From the NCBI GenBank assembly GCA_029777755.1, contig JAKORQ010000034.1:1-28452 (forward strand): DNA of 28,452 bases, given 5' to 3'. Positions within the stretch are counted from its first letter, which is position 1; the number at the start of each line of letters is the position of its first letter. This DNA comes from Planctomycetota bacterium. GTDB taxonomy: Bacteria > Planctomycetota > Phycisphaerae > Tepidisphaerales > Tepidisphaeraceae. This document shows, one piece after another, positions 15,438 through 22,784 of the stretch. Below the pieces are notes generated by a model. It did no database searches. It was given only the letters and a program-made list of their open reading frames with translations, and was not told the DNA's origin. A program made the position numbers and the translations under genes.

Positions 15438-16958
15438 CTAATTCTGGGATGCCAACAGGGGCAGATGATCCAGCAGCGATCCCTCCCCTGTTGGCATCGC
15501 CATTTGTTGGGCCTGCAGATTGAACGCCCGGCGGGTTCGCCGGCGGCAGAGGATGATGATCGCCCACACGCCGAAGATCGCTCCCACCACATTCCCCGGG
15601 GCCGCGAACAGGCAGAGGATGGCGCTTGCCAGTGCCAGCCGATACGAGCGAAGCTGCCGCATGCGGCTCGCGCCAATCACCATGAAGATATTCATGAGCA
15701 GACTGAGTGCCGTGTAGACGAACGCTCCCGTCGCCCACCATGGCAGCGACAGGTGCAGGGCCAGTGGCTTTTCGATCACCTTGTCCGGGGCGGCCGCCAT
15801 GAACGACAGCAGCGCCGGGATGGTCGTGGCGACGAGGAAGAGGATGTTGAAGATGCCTACATACTTGATCGAGCGGGCCGGGAGCCGCAGTGATGCCTGG
15901 GCACGATGCAGCAGGAGGTAGATATCGGCGTCGGAAGCGGCAGCAGGTGGGTTGATGGGGCTGGGGTTTGCCGGCGTGCCCGAGGGAGTTGGCCGAGGTG
16001 ACGGCAGGACCAGCGCCCCCGGCGAAACGGCGACGGTCTGCAACTGCGTGCGAAACTCGACGGCCGTGTGGAACCGCTTCTGCGGCTCGGGATTGAGGGC
16101 ACGGGAGATCAGCTCACCAAGGCGCGAGTCGAGCTGGTCGATCTTTACCAGCGGCTCAAGATCGCCGCCGGGCAGTTCGCCGGTGAGCAGTTCGTACATG
16201 ACCACGCCAAGGGAATAGAGATCGGCCCGGTGGTCGACGCTGCCGGGTGAATCGATCTGCTCGGGCGCCATGTACAGCGGCGTGCCGACCACGCTGGTAG
16301 TGGCCGCGATGGGGGCGTTGTCGCTCTCCCAGCCGATCAGCTTCGCCAGGCCGAAGTCGGCGATCTTCACCTGTCCCCGACGGTTGATGAGGATGTTCTC
16401 CGGCTTGATGTCTCGATGGACGATCCCCTGCTCGTGGGCGTATTGCAGGGCTTCACAGATCTGCGACACGATGGCGACGGCCTGCTCGGCCGCCAGCCGA
16501 CCGCGCGAGAGCAACTGCCGCAGGGTCAAGCCATCGACAAACTCCATGATGAAGAAGTACAGATCCTCCCGCTTGCCGAAGTCGTGGATGGTGACGATGT
16601 TGGGATGGTTCAGCCGCGCCAGCGCCTGTGCCTCGCGGGCAAAGCGTGCCGCAAAGGTGGAATCCTCCATGAGCTGCGGCGGCAGGATCTTGAGCGCAAT
16701 TACGCGATCCAGGTGTTTCTGGCGGGCACGGAAAACAGCGCCCATGCCGCCCCGGCCGATCATCGTCACCTGGTCTATCTCAGGGAAACTGCTGGCAATG
16801 AGGGATGGATCGGGCGGCTGCCAGTCATCGCGCCGCCTGGCCGCGCGGGCGGCCGTGTTGCTGACCAGTCCGGCCAGCGCCTGGCACGCCGGGCACAAAC
16901 CTGCTGGCGACGCGACGGACACCATGCCGCCACACTTATGACACGTGCTCTCATCCAT
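15438..16958 (-). CDS. Membrane-anchored Ser/Thr protein kinase with zinc ribbon
   Basis: The 506-residue protein has a short N-terminal zinc-ribbon-like element (Cys6, Cys9, Cys22, Cys25). A Hanks-type kinase domain (about 62-315) follows. It has the glycine loop GRGGMGAVF (68-76), Lys90 in VIALKIL, catalytic HRDIKPEN (181-188), DFGLA (201-205) and APEQ (231-234), all intact, so it should be active. A proline-rich linker leads to three or four hydrophobic segments near the C terminus (KYVGIFNILFLVATTIPALL, WATGAFVYTALSLLMNIFMV, and SAILCLFAAPGNVVGAIF onward), placing the kinase on the cytoplasmic face of the membrane with no large outer sensor. GGGAGGAA lies nine bases before the ATG. The last codons form half of a 14-bp inverted repeat. 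Confidence 0.93.
   Translation of the reverse strand: MDESTCHKCGGMVSVASPAGLCPACQALAGLVSNTAARAARRRDDWQPPDPSLIASSFPEIDQVTMIGRGGMGAVFRARQKHLDRVIALKILPPQLMEDSTFAARFAREAQALARLNHPNIVTIHDFGKREDLYFFIMEFVDGLTLRQLLSRGRLAAEQAVAIVSQICEALQYAHEQGIVHRDIKPENILINRRGQVKIADFGLAKLIGWESDNAPIAATTSVVGTPLYMAPEQIDSPGSVDHRADLYSLGVVMYELLTGELPGGDLEPLVKIDQLDSRLGELISRALNPEPQKRFHTAVEFRTQLQTVAVSPGALVLPSPRPTPSGTPANPSPINPPAAASDADIYLLLHRAQASLRLPARSIKYVGIFNILFLVATTIPALLSFMAAAPDKVIEKPLALHLSLPWWATGAFVYTALSLLMNIFMVIGASRMRQLRSYRLALASAILCLFAAPGNVVGAIFGVWAIIILCRRRTRRAFNLQAQQMAMPTGEGSLLDHLPLLASQN
15448..15498. repeat. 14-bp perfect inverted repeat at kinase 3' end
   Basis: GATGCCAACAGGGG (15448-15461) is exactly complementary to CCCCTGTTGGCATC (15485-15498), with 23 bases between. 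It lies in the last 18 or so codons of the kinase gene. No T-tract follows on either strand, so it is not a standard terminator. Confidence 0.75.
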
Positions 16959-17454
16959 GATTGCAGCTTCCTCCCGACACCCATCGTCGGGACTGGCTCG
17001 CCGATGATCGCTCCATCAATCGGCGACGTCGAACGGGATCATTATGCGCGCGACAAAGCCCGGGGAAAAGCAAGTGATGTGGAATTGGTTCTCTTGTTAG
17101 CCACAGATGGGGCGCGGATGTTCACAGATCCTAAAGGACCTGTGATTCATGGACGCCTGTCAGACAATCCGTTTTCACCACGAAGAAGCGAAGCGACGAA
17201 ACAGTAATGAAGTGACTTCAGACCTTCGTTGCCTCTGTCCTTCGTCGCTTCACGGTGAAGCAGAAGCCCGCAGGCAGAGCCGGGAAAACCCTACTTTCTC
17301 CGTGTCCCTGTGCCTCGCGCGGTTAATCCGTCATCTTCCGTCTTTGCGTCGCTGGTGAGATGGGACTTGTCACACACAACGCGACGGGGCGCAAGAAAAA
17401 CCCCGGCGAGTTGTTCGCCGGGCTTTTCACTTTTCCTGCATCCCGCAGGTCACA
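16959..17454. other. Gap with degenerate ACAGAT/TTCGTCGC-type repeats
   Basis: This 496-base gap separates the kinase start from the clpC stop. It holds the kinase ribosome-binding site, a hairpin CACAGATCC-TAAA-GGACCTGTG (17123-17144, one mismatch) and degenerate motifs. The latter include GCCACAGATGG and TTCACAGATCC (17100-17131), ACCACGAAGAAGCGAAGCGA (about 17176-17195), CCTTCGTCGCTTCACGGTGA (about 17240-17259) and CTCCGTGTCCCTGTGCCTC (about 17299-17317). The clpC terminator lies at its right end. Short open frames here look like repeat translations, not genes. Confidence 0.5.
17396..17428 (-). terminator. Rho-independent terminator of clpC
   Basis: On the minus strand GCCCGGCGA-ACAAC-TCGCCGGG is followed by GTTTTTC (T-tract 17400-17396). 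The stem of eight or more GC-rich pairs starts about 30 bases after the clpC stop codon. Confidence 0.8.
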
Positions 17455-20010
17455 TCAGGTCGCGTCAGAGCTTGACGCGGGGGCTGGTGTGGCCTCGGGA
17501 GACTTTTCCTTCGGGATACTCAGCGCCTCGAAGAACAGGTGCTTGGTCTTGTCCTCCTCTTCCTTGACGGAGATTCGGACAAGGTCCTTGCCCTTGAAGT
17601 TCCCGCGGAGGATCTCCTCAGAGAGCGGGTCCTCAACGTTCTGCTCGATGGCACGACGCAGCGGGCGGGCGCCGAAGTCGGCGTTGGTTCCCTTCTCGAT
17701 CAGGAACTCCTTCGCCTCCGGCGTGATCTCGATCGTCAGGCCGTGCTCGACCAGGCGCCTGGTGACCTTCCGCAGCTCCAGCTCGACAATCTGCTCGAGG
17801 TTGGCCCGGTTCAGCGGCTTGAAGACGATCACGTCATCAAGTCGGCCGATGAACTCGGGGCGGAAGTACCGCTCGATCTCCTTCATCAGGAGGTCCTTCA
17901 TCTTCTCGTAGCTCTGTTCCTCGCGACTGGCGCCACGTGCACGGCCGGACAGGCCGAACGGCTGCACGCCACCCTTGATCATCTCCGCGCCGATGTTGCT
18001 GGTCATGATCAGCACCACATTGCGGAAATCGACATGCCGCCCGAAGGAGTCGGTCAGGCGACCTTCCTCCATGATCTGCAACAGCATGTTGAACACGTCC
18101 GGGTGAGCCTTCTCGACCTCATCCAGCAGCACGACCGAGTACGGACGGCGACGGATGCGCTCGGTGAGCTGGCCGCCCTCTTCATACCCGACGTACCCGG
18201 GAGGCGCGCCGATCAGGCGGCTGACGTTGTGCTTCTCCATGTACTCGCTCATGTCGATCTGGATGAGGGCATCCTCATCGCCGAACATGAACTCGGCGAG
18301 TGCCTTGGACAGCAGCGTCTTACCCACGCCGGAGGGACCCAGGAACAGGAACGAACCCATCGGCCGCTGCGGATCCTTCAGGCCCGAGCGGGCCCGGCGG
18401 ATCGTCTTGCTGATGGCCTTGATGGCCTCGTCCTGGGAGACCACGCGCTTGTGCAGCTCGTTCTCCAGCTCGAGCAGGCGAGTCGCCTCTTCCTTCTCCA
18501 GCCGGGTGAGAGGAACGCCGGTCATCTTGCTGACGACCTCGGCGATGACTTCCTCATCCACCACGCCGTCAACTTCCTTGGCGCGTTCCTTCCACTGCCG
18601 CTGCATCTCCTCTTTCTTCTTGCGGAGCTGCTCGGCCTGGTCGCGCAGTCGGGCCGCCTCCTCGTACTCGGCGTTCTTCACCGCCTCATCCTTCTGGATG
18701 CACAGGCGCTCGATCTGCTCCTCGATGTCCGCGAGATTCGGCGGCTTGGTCATCGACCGCAGGCGAATGCGGGCGCCCGCCTCGTCCAGCACGTCGATCG
18801 CCTTGTCCGGCAGGCAACGCCCGGAGATATAGCGATCCGACAGCTCCACGGCCGCCTTGAGCGCCTCATCGAGGATCTGCACACGGTGATGCGCCTCATA
18901 GCGATCGCGCAGACCCTTGAGGATCTCGATGGCGTCTTCCTTGCTCGGCGGCTCGACATGGATCGGCTGGAATCGCCGGGCCAGTGCCGCATCCTTCTCG
19001 ATGTACTTGCGATACTCGTCAAAGGTGGTGGCGCCGATGCACTGTATCTCGCCGCGCGACAGCGCCGGCTTGAGCACGTTGGAGGCGTCGATCGCGCCTT
19101 CCGCGCCGCCCGCGCCAACCAGAGTGTGCAGCTCATCGATGAAGAGGATGACGTTCTTGGCACGTCGAACCTCGTTCATGACGGCCTTGATGCGCTCCTC
19201 GAATTGGCCGCGATACTTGGTACCCGCGACCATCATCGCCAAATCAAGCACCACGATCCTGCGCTCATGCAGCAGCTCGGGCACGCTGTTGGAGATGATC
19301 ATCTGGGCCAGGCCCTCGACGATGGCAGTCTTGCCAACGCCAGCCTCGCCCAGCAGCACCGGGTTGTTCTTCTGGCGGCGGCACAGGATCTGGATGACGC
19401 GCTCGATCTCATTGCGCCGGCCGATCACCGGGTCCAGCTCGCCGTTGCGGGCCAGCTCGGTGAGGTCCCGGCCAAACGAATCAAGCGCGGGCGTCTTGCT
19501 CTTGCCCTTGGCGGCCGACGACTTCTCGCCCACGCCAGTCGGGCCGGCCGGCGAGGACTCCTCGCTCTCCACGCCTGCGCCCAGGAGATTGAGCACCTCT
19601 TCGCGCACCTCCTCGAGCTTGAGCCCGAGGTTCATCAGCACTTGCGCCGCCACGCCATCCTGCTCGCGCAGCAGGCCCAGCAGCAGGTGTTCAGTCCCCA
19701 CGTAGTTGTGGTTGAGATTGCGCGCCTCCTCGATGGCGTACTCGATGACCTTCTTGGCGCGCGGAGTCTGCGGCAGGCGACCCATCGTCACCATGTCCGG
19801 CCCGCTCTTTACAAGCTTCTCCACCTCCAGGCGGACCTTCCTCAGGTCAACGTCGAGGTTCTTGAGGACATTCGCGCCGACGCCCGACCCTTCCTTTACC
19901 AGCCCCAGCAGAATGTGCTCGGTTCCAATGTACTCATGGTTAAACCGCTGAGCCTCCTGATTGGCCAGCGCCATGACCTTTCGAGCTCGATCCGTGAATC
20001 GTTCAAACAT
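17455..20010 (-). CDS. clpC: ATP-dependent Clp protease ATP-binding subunit ClpC
   Basis: The 851-residue AAA+ unfoldase feeds substrates to ClpP. It has two N-domain repeats (RFNHEYIGTEHILLGL and LNHNYVGTEHLLLGL), a first ATPase module with Walker A GEAGVGKT (about 221-228) and FIDELHTLVGAG, and a UVR motif (EYEEAARLRDQAEQL) in the middle region, which separates ClpC from ClpA and ClpB. The second ATPase module has GPSGVGKT, DMSEYMEKH and GAPPGYVGYEEGG. The ATG at 20010 is preferred over 20016 because GGAG lies seven bases before it and family members start MFERFTDRA. No clpP, mcsA or mcsB is adjacent. It appears monocistronic, with its own promoter and terminator. Confidence 0.96.
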   Translation of the reverse strand: MFERFTDRARKVMALANQEAQRFNHEYIGTEHILLGLVKEGSGVGANVLKNLDVDLRKVRLEVEKLVKSGPDMVTMGRLPQTPRAKKVIEYAIEEARNLNHNYVGTEHLLLGLLREQDGVAAQVLMNLGLKLEEVREEVLNLLGAGVESEESSPAGPTGVGEKSSAAKGKSKTPALDSFGRDLTELARNGELDPVIGRRNEIERVIQILCRRQKNNPVLLGEAGVGKTAIVEGLAQMIISNSVPELLHERRIVVLDLAMMVAGTKYRGQFEERIKAVMNEVRRAKNVILFIDELHTLVGAGGAEGAIDASNVLKPALSRGEIQCIGATTFDEYRKYIEKDAALARRFQPIHVEPPSKEDAIEILKGLRDRYEAHHRVQILDEALKAAVELSDRYISGRCLPDKAIDVLDEAGARIRLRSMTKPPNLADIEEQIERLCIQKDEAVKNAEYEEAARLRDQAEQLRKKKEEMQRQWKERAKEVDGVVDEEVIAEVVSKMTGVPLTRLEKEEATRLLELENELHKRVVSQDEAIKAISKTIRRARSGLKDPQRPMGSFLFLGPSGVGKTLLSKALAEFMFGDEDALIQIDMSEYMEKHNVSRLIGAPPGYVGYEEGGQLTERIRRRPYSVVLLDEVEKAHPDVFNMLLQIMEEGRLTDSFGRHVDFRNVVLIMTSNIGAEMIKGGVQPFGLSGRARGASREEQSYEKMKDLLMKEIERYFRPEFIGRLDDVIVFKPLNRANLEQIVELELRKVTRRLVEHGLTIEITPEAKEFLIEKGTNADFGARPLRRAIEQNVEDPLSEEILRGNFKGKDLVRISVKEEEDKTKHLFFEALSIPKEKSPEATPAPASSSDAT

Positions 20011-20129
20011 GTCCATTCTCCGATAGACCGACTCTTTTAACTGCCGGCCCCCTCACGTCGAGGCGTCCGGGACACGCGGGGCAAGCGTCGGGCATTCCCC
20101 TGAACCGCGCGATCGTTGGCCTCGGCGAT

Positions 20130-20157
20130 TCTATACCAACAAACTGAGTGCCGACAA
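20130..20157 (-). promoter_or_regulatory. clpC promoter
   Basis: On the minus strand TTGTCG (20157-20152) and TATAGA (20135-20130) are 16 bases apart, a reasonable housekeeping promoter. The predicted leader of roughly 113 bases is long for this window. Confidence 0.45.
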
Positions 20158-20262
20158 ACTGCAGCAGCCGCGATAACGCGCAGGCTCCCGAATTCCAGCG
20201 AAAAATCAGCCAGGTGCTGAATCGGCCCATTGAATAAGTACGTCAGGTTACACTGGATAGTT

Positions 20263-20290
20263 TGGCAGGCGGGTGACTCGCCGCCTGCCA
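20263..20290 (-). terminator. Hairpin downstream of secreted-protein gene
   Basis: TGGCAGGCGG (20263-20272) pairs perfectly with CCGCCTGCCA (20281-20290) around an eight-base loop, about 20 bases past the stop of the gene at 20312. No T-tract follows on the minus strand, so termination is only inferred from position. Confidence 0.45.
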
Positions 20291-20311
20291 TTTCCAGCAT
20301 TCCCATCTGTC

Positions 20312-22315
20312 CTATCTGCGTGATATGTTGAGTTCGAAACTGGTGTGTCGCTCTTGCTCCGCGCGCTGCTCAACCTTCCACTTCGCATCTTCCAGCAGAC
20401 CGACCATCGCATTGGACTGTCCCCGCTCGACTGCGGGAGGGGGCAGCACCTGCTGACCATCGGCATGCAGCTCGCCGCGCTCGATCAGGTGATATGTCGA
20501 GTCAAGTATGCGGGCGAGCATGTTCATCTTCATTTCACCGGCCGCTATCAGCGGATGCTGTGCTACCGGCGGCAACTGGCGACCCTTGCCATCCCACGCA
20601 TCCAGCATCTGCCGGCTAAGCTCCAGCGAGCTGGAAATGACCATCACGTCATCCAGCATGAAATAGTGCGGCTGGAAATCCCCGGCGAAATCAACCGTGA
20701 TGCGCGGCTTGCCCTGCTGGTTGTGCGGTATCCACAGCTCCAGCGCCCGCCCCTCCACGCCTTCGCGCAACTGGATGCTGCGCGTCAGCGGCGCGTCCGC
20801 TGGGGGCTCGCAGTCGGTCGCCTCCGCTATCACCTCTGCCAGAGTCCGGTACACGCTGTCGACAAAGCGCTCCGCATCGTCGCGCGAAGTCGGCCGACCG
20901 ATCAAGGCGCCGCGCAGCACCGGCCACTGCTGGATTGCCCAGCGGTATTCCGTCCCATCCGCCTCGGCGCTGATCTCCATCAGCTCGATCTCGCCGGCAG
21001 GCTGAAATACACATCCCGCCCCCGGAAGGAAGACGTTCGGCGCCTCGCGCACGAGCAGCTCACGCACCGGCTGCATCTGCTCGTACCCGAAGGCGGCCAT
21101 CGTCTCGAGCGCGTCCATCTGCTCCGCGCCATCCTTCAGATCGGCCTGCCAGATTTTGCCTTCAAGCCGATCCTCCGCCTGCCCCACCCTGGTGGCGATA
21201 AGGTCACCGAGGCTGTCGCGCGAAGTGACGTGCCAGAATGAACTATCCTGAGGGATCGGCCGAACGATACTCGAATCGCCCAGCGGATCGCACGCCTTCA
21301 CACCCCATTCGCGGATGTCGGCCCGCAGGGCATCGTCACGCCAGAGTCGCATCGCGCCGGTATCCCCGGCAACCTGGATCTCGCGCACGCTGCTCGCGAT
21401 CGAGTCCTCAAGTCCCCTGTCGTCCAGCTCGCGCACGGCATCGCCGATCTCGGTTCCTTTCGACCTGATCCACGGTTCCAGCCACTTTGGCGCGCTGCCC
21501 TTCAGTTCGGAGATGTCCCAGATGGCCGCCATGATGGTGCCGCCTGATCCGTCGAACCCTTCGCAAAGCTCCTGGAGTTCCAGCCCTTCCGGGGCGGCCG
21601 GCGGCGATCCGCCCAGTGCAAATCGCAACCCATCACCCACCTGCTGCACGTACAGATGCACCTGGAGCTTCGAGAGGTGATCCCACATCTCCTTGCTCGA
21701 CTCCTCCGCGCCGAACTCCATGAGCATCAGGTGAAGCTGTTGCTGTTTCAGCAGCGAGCCAAGACGCAGACTGGCACGGAACCCCTCACGCCCCTCGTTC
21801 ACGACTTCCAGCCCCTCGACGATGCGCGGCCCGAGATTGCCGCGCAGCATCTGGCGGATCATCTTGGCGGTGCCGGCGTCCCGCATGCGCAGGTAGACCA
21901 CCACCTCCGGCACCTGCCACTGCGTTAATGCCTGGGTCAGCCCGGCCAGGTACTCCCCGGGCTCCTCGCCAGCCTCGTAAGCGCCGCGCGTGTGGATGGC
22001 ATATATGAAGGCACGCATGGATGAATCCAGCGACTTCTGGCTCTCGTTGGGAAAGCCGATCGCGATCTCCCGTGGAATGAACTGGGCGTAGTTGAGGATG
22101 CTGGCGAGCATCTCGCCCGGGTCGGATTGCAGACTCATCGCCTTGCGCAGATCCTGGTCCTGGAGGATCGCCTCCAGGTGCGGAAGTGGATCGAACAGGA
22201 CAATCAATGTCCTATCCCGGGGTGAGAACTGCGACAGGTACCCCGGCCGCTCCTGCGCCAACAGGCCAACCGCAAACGAGAACACAAACGCCACCAGCAC
22301 CAGCACACGCGACAT
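20312..22315 (-). CDS. Secreted or periplasmic protein of unknown function, 667 residues
   Basis: The start is fixed by AAGGAG six bases before the ATG at 22315; the open extension upstream to 22447 is repeat DNA. The protein begins with a signal peptide (MSRVLVLVAFVFSFAVGLLA, probable cut after LAQ) and has no further clear membrane segment. The body is acidic, with patches such as LSQFSPRDRTLIVLFDPLPH, VVVYLRMRDAGTAKMIRQ, GLRFALGGSPPAAPEGLEL and DFQPHYFMLDDVMVISSS. The pattern of beta-strands, strand-ending glycines and a late 'ALGG/ISSS' element recalls large planctomycete proteins annotated DUF3352, but I cannot confirm this. No catalytic motif is recognisable. It has no close operon partner: the prepilin-like gene begins about 1.3 kb upstream of its start and ends 470 bases away. 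Confidence 0.8.
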   Translation of the reverse strand: MSRVLVLVAFVFSFAVGLLAQERPGYLSQFSPRDRTLIVLFDPLPHLEAILQDQDLRKAMSLQSDPGEMLASILNYAQFIPREIAIGFPNESQKSLDSSMRAFIYAIHTRGAYEAGEEPGEYLAGLTQALTQWQVPEVVVYLRMRDAGTAKMIRQMLRGNLGPRIVEGLEVVNEGREGFRASLRLGSLLKQQQLHLMLMEFGAEESSKEMWDHLSKLQVHLYVQQVGDGLRFALGGSPPAAPEGLELQELCEGFDGSGGTIMAAIWDISELKGSAPKWLEPWIRSKGTEIGDAVRELDDRGLEDSIASSVREIQVAGDTGAMRLWRDDALRADIREWGVKACDPLGDSSIVRPIPQDSSFWHVTSRDSLGDLIATRVGQAEDRLEGKIWQADLKDGAEQMDALETMAAFGYEQMQPVRELLVREAPNVFLPGAGCVFQPAGEIELMEISAEADGTEYRWAIQQWPVLRGALIGRPTSRDDAERFVDSVYRTLAEVIAEATDCEPPADAPLTRSIQLREGVEGRALELWIPHNQQGKPRITVDFAGDFQPHYFMLDDVMVISSSLELSRQMLDAWDGKGRQLPPVAQHPLIAAGEMKMNMLARILDSTYHLIERGELHADGQQVLPPPAVERGQSNAMVGLLEDAKWKVEQRAEQERHTSFELNISRR

Positions 22316-22338
22316 GACAAGCTCCTTGCCAAGTATGC

Positions 22339-22449
22339 TAGAGCAGCTCAACCTGAAGTGGAACGGCTTGTCATGCAGGCCGCGGGCTTCGCGTCGGTGG
22401 AGGTCTAGCCCGAGTTGCATTTGCATTGACCGGCACCGAGAGGTCAACG
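22339..22449 (+). repeat. Long form of intergenic repeat, copy C
   Basis: The core (22356-22386) reads AAGTGGAACGGCTTGTCATG to CCGCGGG and folds as GCGGCTTG-TCAT-GCAGGCCGC with one wobble and one unpaired base. The flanks align with copy B at 15230-15340, including TAGAGC before the core and GCCCGAGT, GACCGGCA and TCAACG after it. Confidence 0.6.
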
Positions 22450-22506
22450 CTGCGTCTCTCGGTTTCCCTGACTCTGATTATGCGCGTTCGTCGAGGATCA
22501 CCTCAC

Positions 22507-22540
22507 CTCCCGCGGGGCGGAGACCGCCCGCTCCACTTTG
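22507..22540 (-). repeat. Intergenic hairpin repeat, copy D
   Basis: On the minus strand it reads CAAAGTGGAGCGGGCGG to CCGCGGGAG, with a GGGCGG-TCT-CCGCCC hairpin. It differs from copy E (7881-7915) by a single base deletion, and similarity continues weakly for about 20 bases on the side after 22540. Confidence 0.7.
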
Positions 22541-22784
22541 AGTGGAACTGGTCAAAATCATGCGGGCAGCGACCAGGAATATGGGACGGAGAAAGAGATG
22601 CGAACCCAAAGATGGGACAGGTGGATGGATTTTTGATCGTGGTTGACTCTGTGGATCAGTCAGGGCACAGGTGGCGCTTTTGTTCAAGACATAGCTGGCA
22701 CCTGACCTGTTTTGACACCAGATTCGGGCAGGATTTCCTTCGCAAATCCAATCAGAAATCGCAGATCGACATTCAAGAACCCCT

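Larger units (their letters stand above)
20011..20311. other. clpC leader and upstream gap
   Basis: This 301-base gap contains the clpC promoter (20130-20157), a leader of about 113 bases and a strong hairpin at 20263-20290. I saw no CIRCE element (TTAGCACTC inverted repeat) and no gene. Confidence 0.55.
22316..22784. other. Repeat-rich intergenic region
   Basis: This 469-base gap contains two repeat copies in opposite orientation (C long form 22339-22449; D 22507-22540), a small CCACT-TTG-AGTGG hairpin just after D (22532-22544), and a degenerate short-period stretch at 22741-22774 (GCAAATCC, AATCAGAAATC, GCAGATCG). No gene or clear promoter was found. Confidence 0.55.

Noticed and set aside
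17539..20040. Very long open frame antisense to clpC, and similar ones opposite metH, prfA and the oxidoreductase
   Set aside because: These are mirror frames caused by high GC at third codon positions; they show no domains, no ribosome-binding sites and compositions typical of shadows, while the opposite strand encodes clear conserved proteins.
20017..20311. CIRCE or CtsR-type heat-shock operator before clpC
   Set aside because: No TTAGCACTC/GAGTGCTAA inverted repeat or heptad direct repeat was found; only a housekeeping-like promoter is visible.
22316..22447. In-frame N-terminal extension of the secreted unknown protein
   Set aside because: It runs through repeat copy C; ATG 22315 has a good ribosome-binding site and starts a signal peptide.
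22640..22740. Remnant of an IS200-like or other transposase in the gap before the prepilin-like gene
   Set aside because: Fragments such as GGCACCTGACCTG recall REP/IS-linked wording, but no frame encodes a transposase motif and no terminal repeats or target duplications are visible.
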